Assembly: GCA_017303835.1 (NCBI GenBank)
Contig: JAFLBI010000001.1
Coordinates: forward strand, 1,178,001 to 1,242,000
DNA from: Chitinophagales bacterium
GTDB taxonomy: Bacteria > Bacteroidota > Bacteroidia > Chitinophagales > Chitinophagaceae
Direction: 5' to 3'
DNA length: 64,000 bases
Shown: positions 26,772 to 36,744 of the stretch, in pieces
How positions within the stretch are numbered: position 1 is the stretch's first letter
How the letters are laid out: every line of letters starts with the position of its first letter
Made by a program: the position numbers and the translations under genes
Notes under the pieces: model-generated
What the model saw: only the letters and a program-made list of their open reading frames with translations
What the model was told of the DNA's origin: nothing
Database searches by the model: none

Positions 26772-27647
26772 ATGAACAGAATAGCAGAGAGTGAGCTAAT
26801 TATTAATGCCCGTGGCGCTGTTTACCACCTTGATGTAAGACCTGAAGAACTGGCGAATACCATTATCACTGTTGGAGACCCTGACCGTGTAGCTGCAGTG
26901 AGCAAGCATTTTGATCGCATTGAGGGCAAATTCCAGCACAGAGAATTCATTACCCATACCGGCTATATCGGCCAAAAACGCATTTCTGTAGTGTCTACCG
27001 GTATTGGTCCTGACAATATTGATATTGTACTTAACGAACTGGACGCTTTGGCTAACATTGACTTTGCTACGCGTACCATCAAACCACAACTAAACTCCCT
27101 CACCATCATCCGTATCGGCACTTCAGGTTCTTTGCAGGCCGATATTCCTGTAGATGGATTTGTAGCGGGCACCCATGGTTTGGGTGTAGACAATTTGTTA
27201 CATTTCTACAAACACAGCAATAATGAAGAAGAAGTGCAATTGCTGCAAGAATTTGTAACCCAGACAGGACTCACCGGCACACAACCTTATATTGCTGCTG
27301 CTGGCATCAGTGTATTGAAGCATTTTGTAGATGGATTTCATCATGGCATTACCGTTACTTGCCCGGGCTTCTATGGTCCACAGGGCCGAGTTTTGCGTTT
27401 GGGCCTAACGAATCCTCAACTGGTTGATCGCTTAACCGATTTCCGTTTTGGTAATCACCGTATTTCCAATTTTGAAATGGAGACCAGTGCGATTTATGGA
27501 TTGGGTAAATTACTCGGTCATCAGTGCTTAAGCTTGAATGCCATTGTTGCCAACCGCGTACAAAAAGCATTTAGCAAAGATGGTGGCGCAGCTGTTGAAG
27601 CATTGATTCAAAAAGCATTAGGCATTATCGCAAACATACCCGAATAA
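26772..27647 (+). CDS. udp: Uridine phosphorylase
   Basis: A nucleoside phosphorylase of the PNP/UDP family that cleaves uridine with phosphate for pyrimidine salvage. ITVGDPDRVAAVSKHFD contains the phosphate-binding glycine/arginine region, SVVSTGIGPDNIDIVLNEL the ribose/phosphate loop, and NFEMETSAIYGLGKLLG the ribose-contact Met-Glu pair. I choose ATG 26772 (MNRIAESELIINARG); ATG 26766 and a longer start at 26718 are possible, but the latter adds a non-family N-terminus. Substrate range (uridine versus other nucleosides) is inferred from family resemblance. dapF follows after one base. Confidence 0.85.
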   Translation: MNRIAESELIINARGAVYHLDVRPEELANTIITVGDPDRVAAVSKHFDRIEGKFQHREFITHTGYIGQKRISVVSTGIGPDNIDIVLNELDALANIDFATRTIKPQLNSLTIIRIGTSGSLQADIPVDGFVAGTHGLGVDNLLHFYKHSNNEEEVQLLQEFVTQTGLTGTQPYIAAAGISVLKHFVDGFHHGITVTCPGFYGPQGRVLRLGLTNPQLVDRLTDFRFGNHRISNFEMETSAIYGLGKLLGHQCLSLNAIVANRVQKAFSKDGGAAVEALIQKALGIIANIPE

Positions 27648-27648
27648 C

Positions 27649-28422
27649 ATGCATATCCGTTTTGCCAAATACCAGGGAACCGGCAATGATTTTGTGATCA
27701 TTGATAATAGATTCAATCCAGTGCAATTAAGCACAGAGCAGATTCATCATTTGTGTGATCGTCGTTTTGGGATTGGTGGAGACGGACTCATGTTGTTACA
27801 GGATAAGCCAGGCTACGATTTTGAAATGAAGTATTACAATGCTGATGGCAAAGAAGGCAGTATGTGTGGTAATGGTGGCCGATGCATGGTGCAGTTTGCC
27901 AATGACCGAGGCATTCATCGTACCGATTATTTCTTTCTGGCTGTTGATGGTCCGCATGAAGCCAAAATTGCCTTGAATGGTTGGATACACCTGAAGATGA
28001 AGGATGTTGATGCAGTAGAAAATAACAATGGCGATGCTGTTTTGGATACGGGCTCACCGCACTATATCCGCAAAACAGAAAACCTGCAGACCCTGAATGT
28101 TTTTGAAGAAGGCAGAAAAATTCGATACAACGACAGATTCTCTGAAAAAGGTATTAATGTCAATTTTATTGAACCAAGGGATAATGGTCTCTTCGTGCGC
28201 ACATATGAACGTGGTGTGGAAGATGAAACTTTCAGCTGCGGCACAGGAGTTACTGCTGCTGCTTTAACGGCAGCTAGGCAGATTGGTTACAACAGAATTG
28301 ATATCACCACCCTCGGAGGCAAACTGGCTGTAGAATACACCAAAGCAGATGAACAGACATTTCATTCTATTTGGTTGTGTGGGCCGGCCACATTTGTATT
28401 TGAAGGGCAAATTGATATTTAA
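27649..28422 (+). CDS. dapF: Diaminopimelate epimerase
   Basis: The PLP-independent epimerase converts LL- to meso-diaminopimelate for lysine and peptidoglycan synthesis. The two active-site cysteines are in SMCGNGGRCMVQF (first half) and TFSCGTGVTAAAL (second half). The start KYQGTGNDFVIID is a family signature. The 257-residue length is slightly below the typical 265-280 but complete. It follows udp by one base, so the two are likely co-transcribed. Confidence 0.96.
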   Translation: MHIRFAKYQGTGNDFVIIDNRFNPVQLSTEQIHHLCDRRFGIGGDGLMLLQDKPGYDFEMKYYNADGKEGSMCGNGGRCMVQFANDRGIHRTDYFFLAVDGPHEAKIALNGWIHLKMKDVDAVENNNGDAVLDTGSPHYIRKTENLQTLNVFEEGRKIRYNDRFSEKGINVNFIEPRDNGLFVRTYERGVEDETFSCGTGVTAAALTAARQIGYNRIDITTLGGKLAVEYTKADEQTFHSIWLCGPATFVFEGQIDI

Positions 28423-28493
28423 CACAGGCTTCCTGCAAGAAAGAGCGGCATTTGATGTGCATCACCTAAATTCGCCTGCCGGTAAACCAAACC

Positions 28494-29432
28494 ATGATAC
28501 AGTACTTCAAAAATATCGACAGTCAGACCATCGAGATCGATAAACCCGAAGTGGGTGCATGGGTGAATCTTGTTCCACCTTTTAAAGACGAAGAGTTTAC
28601 TGAATTGAGTGAGGGATTGGAAATTCCTGTGGAGTTTCTGCGCGACTCCTTAGATATCGACGAGCGCCCCCGCTATGAATTGGAAGACAATGTAAAGTTC
28701 ATTGTCATTAAAACGCCTACTGAGAATAATTCCTTTAATGATAGTGATGCATTTTATATTACCATCCCTATCTGTATCATCCTGACGCATAATCAAATTG
28801 TAACTGTAAATTCTTTTGATAACGGCGCTATTAAAAAATTCCTGAACTCTTTCCAGAAACGCCATCCGGATAAAAGAAACATGATGGTGCTCAAGATCTT
28901 TGAGAAAGTGGTACAGAATTTCATGGAGTATTTGAAAGAGATCAATAATCGCCGTAATCAATACGAAACTTCATTGTACGAGAGTAACAACAATGAAGAC
29001 TTATTGAACCTGATGCGTATTCAGAAGAGTCTGGTGTATTTCGTAACAGCACTTCGTAGCAATGAAATGCTGATGATGAAACTGGAGCGCACCAATTTCT
29101 TAGGATTAACCGAAGAAGAAAGAGAGTTTCTGCAGGATTTGATCGTAGATACCAGTCAGGCCTTGGAGATGGCCAATGTATACACGAACATCCTCACAAG
29201 TTCCATGGATGCATTTGCCAGCATTATCAGCAATAATCTGAACAATGTGATGAAGCGCCTGACTTCTATCACCATCATTCTTTCTTTACCCATCTTGGTA
29301 ACCAGTATCTATGGCATGAACGTGGATATACCCTATCAGCATTCCAATCATGCATTTTATATACCGGTAATTCTCTCCCTACTGATTTCTTTTGTAATCA
29401 GCTGGTATTTCATGAAAAAGAAATGGTTCTAA
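28494..29432 (+). CDS. corA: CorA-family magnesium/divalent-cation transporter
   Basis: The 312-residue inner-membrane channel has a large cytoplasmic domain (about residues 1-245) and two C-terminal helices. The pore-loop signature YGMNVDIPY lies between them, followed by YIPVILSLLISFVISWYFMKK. A long charged coiled-coil helix precedes the first membrane segment. The family imports Mg2+ (or Co2+/Ni2+). The NUDIX gene starts one base after its stop. Confidence 0.93.
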   Translation: MIQYFKNIDSQTIEIDKPEVGAWVNLVPPFKDEEFTELSEGLEIPVEFLRDSLDIDERPRYELEDNVKFIVIKTPTENNSFNDSDAFYITIPICIILTHNQIVTVNSFDNGAIKKFLNSFQKRHPDKRNMMVLKIFEKVVQNFMEYLKEINNRRNQYETSLYESNNNEDLLNLMRIQKSLVYFVTALRSNEMLMMKLERTNFLGLTEEEREFLQDLIVDTSQALEMANVYTNILTSSMDAFASIISNNLNNVMKRLTSITIILSLPILVTSIYGMNVDIPYQHSNHAFYIPVILSLLISFVISWYFMKKKWF

Positions 29433-29433
29433 G

Positions 29434-29892
29434 ATGCCACTCTTCAATGTACGTGTGTATGGCATTTTAGTAGACGAACAGAAAAGGGTTCTGGTGAGTG
29501 ATGAATTCATCCGCGGCAATTATATCACCAAGTTTCCCGGTGGTGGATTAGAATTCGGAGAAGGCACACGCGACTGTTTGAAAAGGGAATTCATGGAAGA
29601 GACCGGTTTGGATGTGCGTGTAGGTGATCACTTGTACACCACAGATTTTTTTCAGATCTCTGCTTTCAATAACAAAGACCAGATCATCTCTATTTATTAC
29701 TTCGTACATCCTATATCACCTATTACCCTCTCGACAAAAGAAACGCCTTTTGATTTTAGTCCTGAGCAAACAGCCAATCCCAATGGCGAATCAGAAGTAT
29801 TTCGCTGGATTGCATGGGAACAATTAGATGCTAATGCACTTACCTTGCCTATCGACAAAGTAGTAGCACAATTACTCAAAGAGAAATATTAA
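29434..29892 (+). CDS. NUDIX hydrolase
   Basis: The 152-residue protein carries a complete NUDIX box, GGGLEFGEGTRDCLKREF followed by MEETGLDV, matching G-x5-E-x7-R-E-U-x-E-E-x-G-U. It would hydrolyse a nucleoside diphosphate linked to another moiety; the substrate is not evident. It starts one base after corA on the same strand and overlaps the convergent transporter gene by four bases at the 3' ends. Confidence 0.92.
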   Translation: MPLFNVRVYGILVDEQKRVLVSDEFIRGNYITKFPGGGLEFGEGTRDCLKREFMEETGLDVRVGDHLYTTDFFQISAFNNKDQIISIYYFVHPISPITLSTKETPFDFSPEQTANPNGESEVFRWIAWEQLDANALTLPIDKVVAQLLKEKY

Positions 29893-30725
29893 CCCGCCGT
29901 AGGAATATTGTCGAAACCATCTTCAGTTTGGCTATCCTTCATAGCAGAACGACGCATTTTCTCAGCCAAATCACGCCCTAGATAATTTTCAATCCATGCA
30001 TGCACCAAATAAATCACCGGTGTTAATGCAATAGCCATGGCAAACTTGTAGAGATAGTTTCCGGTACCAATAGAAAAAACTTGTTGCAATGACATAGGTA
30101 AACCGTTACCGGGATTCACCCTTGGGCCTACATAAAAAGCAATGAATAAGACGATATAGCTATCGATTAATTGCGACACCAATGTAGAACCCGTTGCTCG
30201 CATCCATATCCAACGCTCGCCGGTAATTTTCTTGATTCTATGGAACACCAGAACATCGGCTATTTGCCCAATCAAAAAAGCTGTCAAAGAACCAAAGATG
30301 ATCCACAAGCCCTGCCCAAAGATGGCTGCAAAAGCATTGTTCATATCCGGAATGCCCACACCTTCCCTGCTGCTTTGCCACCAATCGGCCGGTGCCAGTT
30401 GAATAGCGCCGTATAACATCACAAAGCCATAGGTAATGAGTGAAGCGGCGAGATAACTGAGAAAGCGCACGCCTTTATGCCCATAATATTCATTGATTAT
30501 ATCCGTCATGATGAAAACAACAGGCCAGAGCAATACACCAGTTGTGAGGTTGAAGGAAAAAGGCAGCCCCATAATATTCCAATTCACCGGATCAGCCCCA
30601 AGACTTCGCTCCAGTGAAAAAATCTTCACCCCCATGAATTCGGCTACGATGGCATTGGCAATAAAAAAGCCGCCAAGGATTAGGAATAACCTGCTGGACT
30701 TACTCTTCAGTATTTGATGAATCAT
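29889..30725 (-). CDS. Queuosine-precursor transporter (YhhQ/VUT family)
   Basis: The 278-residue protein has about six membrane segments. GVLLWPVVFIMTDIINEYYG and the later GSTLVSQLIDSYIVLFIAFY are the conserved parts of the COG1738/YhhQ family, which imports preQ0/preQ1 for tRNA queuosine modification. A longer loop with DWWQSSREG separates helices. Assignment rests on the family; no queuosine genes are nearby. The following small membrane gene on the same strand is one base upstream. Confidence 0.85.
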   Translation of the reverse strand: MIHQILKSKSSRLFLILGGFFIANAIVAEFMGVKIFSLERSLGADPVNWNIMGLPFSFNLTTGVLLWPVVFIMTDIINEYYGHKGVRFLSYLAASLITYGFVMLYGAIQLAPADWWQSSREGVGIPDMNNAFAAIFGQGLWIIFGSLTAFLIGQIADVLVFHRIKKITGERWIWMRATGSTLVSQLIDSYIVLFIAFYVGPRVNPGNGLPMSLQQVFSIGTGNYLYKFAMAIALTPVIYLVHAWIENYLGRDLAEKMRRSAMKDSQTEDGFDNIPTAG

Positions 30726-30726
30726 G

Positions 30727-31011
30727 TTAGTTGTTGATTAAGAGGATGTAAAACTGTAGCACCAGCAACAACGCATTGATCAGAAACAACCATCTGCCCG
30801 ATGCCGGCGATTTACCGGAGATAAACAATACCGCCCACCAAAGGTTGACGAGCAAGTTGAGGATGGGTGCCACAAACCAGCCCAGGATAATGATATAGTT
30901 ATTCAGCTGCTCATTACCCACAAAATCATAGGTGCGTTGAATGGCTACGCAGACCAGGAATAACAAATTACAAATCAGTGCCAAACGTGTGGCAAATAAT
31001 AGCGGTTTCAT
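30727..31011 (-). CDS. Small hypothetical membrane protein
   Basis: From ATG 31011 (MKPLLFATRLALICNLLFLV) the product has 94 residues and three hydrophobic segments. A TTG start six codons earlier is possible but unneeded. It is immediately upstream of the YhhQ-type transporter gene, with one base between, and divergent from the YfhO-like gene. I do not recognise a named family. Confidence 0.7.
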   Translation of the reverse strand: MKPLLFATRLALICNLLFLVCVAIQRTYDFVGNEQLNNYIIILGWFVAPILNLLVNLWWAVLFISGKSPASGRWLFLINALLLVLQFYILLINN

Positions 31012-31063
31012 ACGTCTTGATTCATTCAAAATAGCATTAATTTGCTGATATCATTGTGTAATT

Positions 31064-33532
31064 ATGAAGAATTTCAACTGGAAGGCCATTTTGCCCCATG
31101 CGATTGCTGTTGCTGTGTTTCTGCTTGTTGCAGTTATTTTTTGCAAGCCGGCTCTTGAAGGAAAGGTATTGAACCAAAGTGATGTGATGCACTGGAAGGG
31201 CATGGTGCAGGATATGGAAAACTATAAGACCAAACATGGTCATTATCCTTTGTGGAATAACAATCTCTTCGGCGGTATGCCGGGTTATCAGATCACCTTG
31301 GATCCGGCCAACCCCATCACCCCGCTCCATTTGCATTTGTTGTTTACAGCTTTTCTGCCCAAGCCTCTCAATATGTTCTTCCTGCTTTGCATTGGCTTTT
31401 ATTTTCTGAGTCAGGTTGTAGGTGTAAGGCCATGGCTAGGTATATTGGGTGGATTAGCTTATGCCTATGCAACCTATAGTCCAATTATTGTTTCCGTTGG
31501 GCATGATACCAAGATGTTGGCCATGGGTTATATGCCCGCATTAATAGGTGCACTCTGGCTGCTCTTCAACAAAAAATATTGGTGGGGCACGGCACTCACA
31601 GCCATCTTTACCTGTATGCTCGTGGGCATGAATCACCTGCAGATCACATACTATACTTTACTGATCGCAGTGGCTATGGGTATCGGATTTGCTATTCAGT
31701 GGATCAAGGCGAAAGATTACCAGCACTTCATTAAAGCAGCAGCATTGGCTGTAGTAGCCGGAGCATTAGGCGCTGCCACACATATGGTAACACTGGCTAC
31801 TACCAGCGATTACTCCAAAGCCACCATGCGTAACGGCACATTGAATCTGGATACTGCTACCAATAGCACGAAGAAGTCTGCAGGTCTGCCAATAGATTAT
31901 GCATACGCCTGGAGTTATGGCCCTGCTGAAACCTATACTTTATTGATCCCGGGTATTTATGGTGGTGGAAGTTCTGATCCCTACCCTCAGCCATCAAAGA
32001 TGGTGGAGAAAATGACTGAATTGGGTGCACCTGAAAACCAGGTAATGGGCTTTCTGCGGTACTTCCCTATGTACTGGGGACCGCAAGAATTGGGTACATC
32101 AGGCCCTGTATATGTGGGTGCAGTGATTTGCTTCCTATTCATCTTTGCGATGGTATCGCTGAAAACACCAAACAAGTGGTGGATATTGGGTATTTCTGTT
32201 TTTGCCATCCTGCTGAGCTGGGGTAAAAACTTTATGGGCTTTAATGAATTCATTTTCCAATACCTGCCACTGTACAACAAGTTCAGAGCGCCAACCATGT
32301 CGCTGGTGATTCCACAATTGCTGTTTGCTTTTGCAGCGGTGATGGGTGTGGAACAATTGCTGCAAGAGAAATCAAAAGAAGCAGCTTTCAAACATTGGAA
32401 ATTGGCAGGCTATATTACAGTTGGCATTGTGCTAGTTGCCCTCGCTTTCTATTTCAACTTTGATTATACACGCACGAATGATAAAGCCATTTTCCAGCAG
32501 ATTACCGGAAACAATGAAGACCTCACAAAATCTTTGCTGAGTGCATTGAAGGCCGACAGACAATCCTTATTCACTGCTGATTTGATTCGCAGCATTGTGC
32601 TGATTGTATTGGCTGCAGGTTTATTGTGGGCCTATATCAAGGATAAGCTGAAAGCAAACGTTCTGGTATTCTCACTCTTGGCATTAACTACTTTCGATAT
32701 TTTTCAGGTAGGCAAACGTTACTTAAATGAGAACAATTTCCAGGAAGAGCAGGAACTGAGTGATGCGTATTTCAAACCTAGTCCGATTGATGAAGCCATT
32801 AAAAAAGACACCGGCTATTATCGTGTACTGAACCTGACGATGGATGTATTCAATGATGCCATCACTTCTTACCACCACCGTTCAGTAGGTGGTTATCATC
32901 CTGCTAAGTTGAGTATCACAGAAGACCTGTTGAATTTCCAACTGCGCAATAAGCAGCCAATGAACAAGCATGTATTGGATATGCTGAATACCAAGTATGT
33001 GATTGTGCAGGACCAGCAGACAGGACAACCCAGCTACCAGCAAAATCCGGATGCCTTAGGGGCATGTTGGTTGGTAAAACATGTGCAAGCTGTTGATGGT
33101 CCAGTTAAAGTAATGAAGGGCCTTGATAGCTTCAATCCCAAAGACACTGCCATTGTTGATGCACGCACTGCAGGTACTATTACACAGCCAGTTTGGGATT
33201 CTACAGCAAGTATTCAACTTGTTTCGCATGATAATGATTTGATGGAATATGCTTCTACTGCAAATGCACCACAATTCGCAGTTTTCAGTGAAATCTTTTA
33301 TGACAGAGGCTGGAAAGCTTATATTGATGATAAAGAAGCAACAATCATTCAAACGAATTATGTACTGCGTGGCTTAGCCATTCCTGCAGGCCAGCACCGC
33401 ATTCGTTTTGAATTTAAACCGGCATCTTATTACAATAGCCAGAAAGCAGCCATGGGCGCATCGGCCATAACCTGGTTATTGTTATTGGGTGCACTCGCAC
33501 AAATGCTTGTTCGCAAAAAAACAGCCGCCTAA
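31064..33532 (+). CDS. YfhO-like multi-pass membrane protein
   Basis: The 822-residue protein has about a dozen membrane segments in the first 550 residues and a large extracytoplasmic C-terminal domain before a last membrane helix (AITWLLLLGALAQMLV). Sequence such as WNNNLFGGMPGYQ and SVGHDTKMLAMGYMPALIG fits the YfhO/GT-C-like membrane family, members of which are thought to modify cell-surface polymers with sugars. The acceptor is unknown. Two glycosyltransferase genes follow with no gap, which supports a surface-glycan role. Confidence 0.8.
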   Translation: MKNFNWKAILPHAIAVAVFLLVAVIFCKPALEGKVLNQSDVMHWKGMVQDMENYKTKHGHYPLWNNNLFGGMPGYQITLDPANPITPLHLHLLFTAFLPKPLNMFFLLCIGFYFLSQVVGVRPWLGILGGLAYAYATYSPIIVSVGHDTKMLAMGYMPALIGALWLLFNKKYWWGTALTAIFTCMLVGMNHLQITYYTLLIAVAMGIGFAIQWIKAKDYQHFIKAAALAVVAGALGAATHMVTLATTSDYSKATMRNGTLNLDTATNSTKKSAGLPIDYAYAWSYGPAETYTLLIPGIYGGGSSDPYPQPSKMVEKMTELGAPENQVMGFLRYFPMYWGPQELGTSGPVYVGAVICFLFIFAMVSLKTPNKWWILGISVFAILLSWGKNFMGFNEFIFQYLPLYNKFRAPTMSLVIPQLLFAFAAVMGVEQLLQEKSKEAAFKHWKLAGYITVGIVLVALAFYFNFDYTRTNDKAIFQQITGNNEDLTKSLLSALKADRQSLFTADLIRSIVLIVLAAGLLWAYIKDKLKANVLVFSLLALTTFDIFQVGKRYLNENNFQEEQELSDAYFKPSPIDEAIKKDTGYYRVLNLTMDVFNDAITSYHHRSVGGYHPAKLSITEDLLNFQLRNKQPMNKHVLDMLNTKYVIVQDQQTGQPSYQQNPDALGACWLVKHVQAVDGPVKVMKGLDSFNPKDTAIVDARTAGTITQPVWDSTASIQLVSHDNDLMEYASTANAPQFAVFSEIFYDRGWKAYIDDKEATIIQTNYVLRGLAIPAGQHRIRFEFKPASYYNSQKAAMGASAITWLLLLGALAQMLVRKKTAA

Positions 33533-34663
33533 ATGCAGACAATCTCAGTACTTGGCATTATTTCTTATAAGGTTTGGCCGGCCCAAATGGGCGGACAAAA
33601 ATGTGCTGCCGGGTTCTACGAGTATTTGTCGAATCAATGTGCTGTTACAGTGTTGGTATCTAGGGAAAATCAGCAAAAAGATATTCCACTGCAGCATGCA
33701 GAAAGCTTTTTATTTAACCATTGGTGGGGGCCGCTCAATATTATTTGGGTTCCTGCAATATTGATGCTGATCAAAAAAAGAAAGATCACGCATATCATTA
33801 TTGAGCACTCTTATCTCGGGTGGTTGGGTTGGTTACTCAGTAAGCTGAGTGGCAGACCGCTGATTGTTCGTTCACACAATATTGAATCGCAGCGCTTGCG
33901 CGACAGAGCTGATGTATGGTGGGGTTTATATGCCTGGTATGAAAGATGGGTGCTTAGACATGTAGCGCATAATTTCTTTGTGACGGAAGAAGACATGCAA
34001 TGGGCAATAGCCAAATGGAAAATTAAAGCAGAGAAAGCCAGTATAGCCAGTTTTGGTGTAACCCTTCAGCAGCCGCCATCAGGTGATGAAAAACATGGCT
34101 GCAGAAAATTCCTCGAAACTGCCCATGAGATTACCCCGGAAGAAAAAGTCTTTTTATTCAACGGCACACTGGATTATCTCCCAAATGTGGATGCCATTCG
34201 CATCATCATCTCTGAGTTGGTACCAAGATTGAGCAAATACCAAAACTTCCAGTATTGCATTCTAATATGCGGTAACAGACTGAGTGAGCCATGGCAACGT
34301 GTGCTGGATGAGTACGAGAATGTTGTCTACGCTGGATTTGTAGACGATATTGATATTTATTATGAAGGTGCAGACTGCTTTATCGTTCCCTCTTCCTTTG
34401 GTACCGGTATCAAAACAAAACTGATTGAGGCGCTTGCCAATAACCAGATGATCATCTCCACCCACAATGGCATCAAAGGATTAAAGACTGAGCATTATCT
34501 ACACAAATTGATTGCTGTGCCCGATTACGATTGGGATGCTTTTGCTGAGGCCATGGTAAACCTGCCTGAAAAATCTTTATTGAAAACACCGGAAACTTTT
34601 TATCAGACTTTTCACTGGGAGCGCATCACCCGTAATGCACTTGCGCAGTTAGTACAACTATGA
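33533..34663 (+). CDS. Glycosyltransferase family 4-like
   Basis: The 376-residue GT-B enzyme starts directly after the YfhO-like stop codon. VRSHNIESQRLRDRADVWW is typical of a group of GT4-type enzymes, and the C-terminal Rossmann half has FLFNGTLDYLPNVDAIR and CFIVPSSFGTGIKTKLIEAL, the latter carrying the donor-contact Glu. Donor and acceptor are unknown. Its end overlaps the start of the next glycosyltransferase by four bases. Confidence 0.87.
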   Translation: MQTISVLGIISYKVWPAQMGGQKCAAGFYEYLSNQCAVTVLVSRENQQKDIPLQHAESFLFNHWWGPLNIIWVPAILMLIKKRKITHIIIEHSYLGWLGWLLSKLSGRPLIVRSHNIESQRLRDRADVWWGLYAWYERWVLRHVAHNFFVTEEDMQWAIAKWKIKAEKASIASFGVTLQQPPSGDEKHGCRKFLETAHEITPEEKVFLFNGTLDYLPNVDAIRIIISELVPRLSKYQNFQYCILICGNRLSEPWQRVLDEYENVVYAGFVDDIDIYYEGADCFIVPSSFGTGIKTKLIEALANNQMIISTHNGIKGLKTEHYLHKLIAVPDYDWDAFAEAMVNLPEKSLLKTPETFYQTFHWERITRNALAQLVQL

Positions 34664-35580
34664 GTGAACAAGCACCCATATCATTTGTGATCATTACATA
34701 CAACAGACCAGCCGATATGCTGGCGCTTTGCCAGAATATTGCCACGCTGGAAAAAGCGGATGCATTGTTACGCGAAATCATCATCGTTAACAACCAATCC
34801 ACTGCTGATTACAGTGCAGTTGAAGCTTACATTCAATCACAACCGCAACTACCCTTTCGTTATACCATTGCCCCGGAAAACTTAGGTGTTGCAAGAGGCC
34901 GAAATTATGCACTGCAATTCAGTACTGCACCCATCATCATTATGCTGGATGATGATGCAGAAATGGGCAATCCGGATTGCCTGATACGATTGCTGGAAGT
35001 ATTTGAACAAAATTCAGAAAGACCCACAGCTATTGTTTCATTCAAAGTGCTGTATCACTCCACCGGTGCCATGCAGGAAAATGCATTACCACACAAAAAT
35101 TTTGCAGCATACAAAGACAAATCATTTTTTGAGACCTACTACTTTGCTGGTGGCGCACATGCCATCAAACGAAGTGTATTAGATGCAACGGGCAATTATC
35201 CTGAAGACTTTTTTTACGGCATGGAGGAGTATGACCTGAGCTATCGCATCATCAATAAAGGATACCGGATTGTGTACAGCGATAAAATCATCATGCTGCA
35301 CAAAGAATCGCCGGAAGGCAGAACCCCTACCTGGCAAAAACTACAGATGATGTGGGTGAATAAATCCAAAGTAGCCTGGAGATACCTACCTACGGTTTAT
35401 TTTTATACCACGGCATTTATGTGGAGTTTGCAATATCTAAAAATCAGTAGGTTTTATCTACCCGGCTTTGTGGAGGGCTGGAGAAAAATCGCAGCCATTC
35501 CTGCAACAGAGCAAAGAACAACCATCAGTGCAGCGGCTTTGGATTACTTGCAAAAGCTCCAAGCGAGATTAACCTATTAA
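34660..35580 (+). CDS. Glycosyltransferase family 2
   Basis: The 306-residue GT-A protein has SFVIITYNRPADML at the N-terminus, IIVNNQSTADYS, and the metal-binding IIMLDDDAEMGN. GGAHAIKRSVLDATGNYPEDFF and GMEEYDLSYRI are the acceptor-side signatures. It overlaps the preceding GT4 gene by four bases and converges on the wecE-type gene, with an imperfect inverted repeat (CTGGCT.../...AGCCAG) near 35596-35622 between them. Confidence 0.9.
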   Translation: MSEQAPISFVIITYNRPADMLALCQNIATLEKADALLREIIIVNNQSTADYSAVEAYIQSQPQLPFRYTIAPENLGVARGRNYALQFSTAPIIIMLDDDAEMGNPDCLIRLLEVFEQNSERPTAIVSFKVLYHSTGAMQENALPHKNFAAYKDKSFFETYYFAGGAHAIKRSVLDATGNYPEDFFYGMEEYDLSYRIINKGYRIVYSDKIIMLHKESPEGRTPTWQKLQMMWVNKSKVAWRYLPTVYFYTTAFMWSLQYLKISRFYLPGFVEGWRKIAAIPATEQRTTISAAALDYLQKLQARLTY

Positions 35581-35610
35581 TTCTGTGATTCACTGGCTAA
35601 GCAATACCAC

Positions 35611-36744
35611 TTAAGCCAGTTGAGTAAAATATGCTTTCACCTGTTGAATGATGTACATCTTCTCAGGTGTAACCAATTCATAGTATAGGGGCAAACGCAA
35701 TAAACAGTCTGTGTAATGGTCTGCATATGGCAATGCACGACCATCGTGTTTATCTTGATAGAAAGGGCTTTTGTGCAAACTGAGGTAATGGAATACAGCC
35801 CCAATCTTCTTCTCTTTCAGGAATTCCATCAAACCAGTACGCTCTTCGAGTGAACGACACACGATATAGAACATGTGTGCATTATTCGTTGAGTAAGCCG
35901 GCACTTTGGGGCGTTGTATAAAGCCCAGAATTTCCAGTTCTTCAAACAACTCAAAATAAGTATCCCAAATTTGTCTTCGTCTTGCCTGAATGGTATCAAG
36001 CATTTCTAATTGTGCGTAGAGATAGGCTGCAATAATATCTGAAGGCAAAAATGAAGAGCCTACATCAACCCAGCCATATTTATCTACTTCACCCCGGAAG
36101 AACTGAGAACGGTTGGTACCTTTCTCGCGTATGATTTCTGCACGCTGAAAGAAACGTGCGTCGTTGATGGTAAGCATACCGCCTTCACCGGCAATGATAT
36201 TCTTCGTTTCATGGAAAGAGAAAGCAGCCATATGACCTATTGAGCCAAGTGCTCGGCCTTTATAGTAATTGTCGATAGCCTGAGCAGCATCTTCAACCAC
36301 AAATAACCCATGCTTATCGGCAATAGCCATGATGGCATCCATATCACAGGCATGGCCTGCGTAGTGAACCGGAACGATGGCTTTTGTTTTTGGTGTAATG
36401 AGGGCTTCTATCTTGGATACATCCATATTGGGATGATCTGGCAGACTGTCTGCAAAGACAATCTTCGCTCCGCGTAAAACAAAAGCATTGGGTGTGGAGA
36501 CGAAAGTGTAGGAAGGAACAATCACCTCATCACCTGGCTGTATATCCAAAAGAATGGCCGCCATTTCCAAAGCATCCGTACAAGAAGTGGTGAGCAATGC
36601 TTTACCAAAACCATATTTCTGCTCGAAATAAGCATGACATTTTTTGGTAAATACACCATCGCCGGAAATCTTTCCACTGGCTACAGCCTGACGGATATAT
36701 TCCAACTCTTTACCACCCAGATAAGGCTTGTTAAAAGGAATCAT
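35611..36744 (-). CDS. wecE: dTDP-4-amino-4,6-dideoxygalactose transaminase (WecE/RffA type)
   Basis: This fold-type I PLP aminotransferase makes a 4-amino-4,6-dideoxy sugar nucleotide from the 4-keto-6-deoxy sugar. The opening MIPFNKPYLGGKELEYI, TSCTDALEMAAILLDIQPGD and VPSYTFVSTPNAFVLRGAK segments follow E. coli WecE closely. The PLP lysine is in SFHETKNIIAGEGG. The length of 377 matches WecE (376). WbqC and NeuD-type genes are directly upstream in the same operon. The exact sugar isomer is family-based inference. Confidence 0.88.
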   Translation of the reverse strand: MIPFNKPYLGGKELEYIRQAVASGKISGDGVFTKKCHAYFEQKYGFGKALLTTSCTDALEMAAILLDIQPGDEVIVPSYTFVSTPNAFVLRGAKIVFADSLPDHPNMDVSKIEALITPKTKAIVPVHYAGHACDMDAIMAIADKHGLFVVEDAAQAIDNYYKGRALGSIGHMAAFSFHETKNIIAGEGGMLTINDARFFQRAEIIREKGTNRSQFFRGEVDKYGWVDVGSSFLPSDIIAAYLYAQLEMLDTIQARRRQIWDTYFELFEELEILGFIQRPKVPAYSTNNAHMFYIVCRSLEERTGLMEFLKEKKIGAVFHYLSLHKSPFYQDKHDGRALPYADHYTDCLLRLPLYYELVTPEKMYIIQQVKAYFTQLA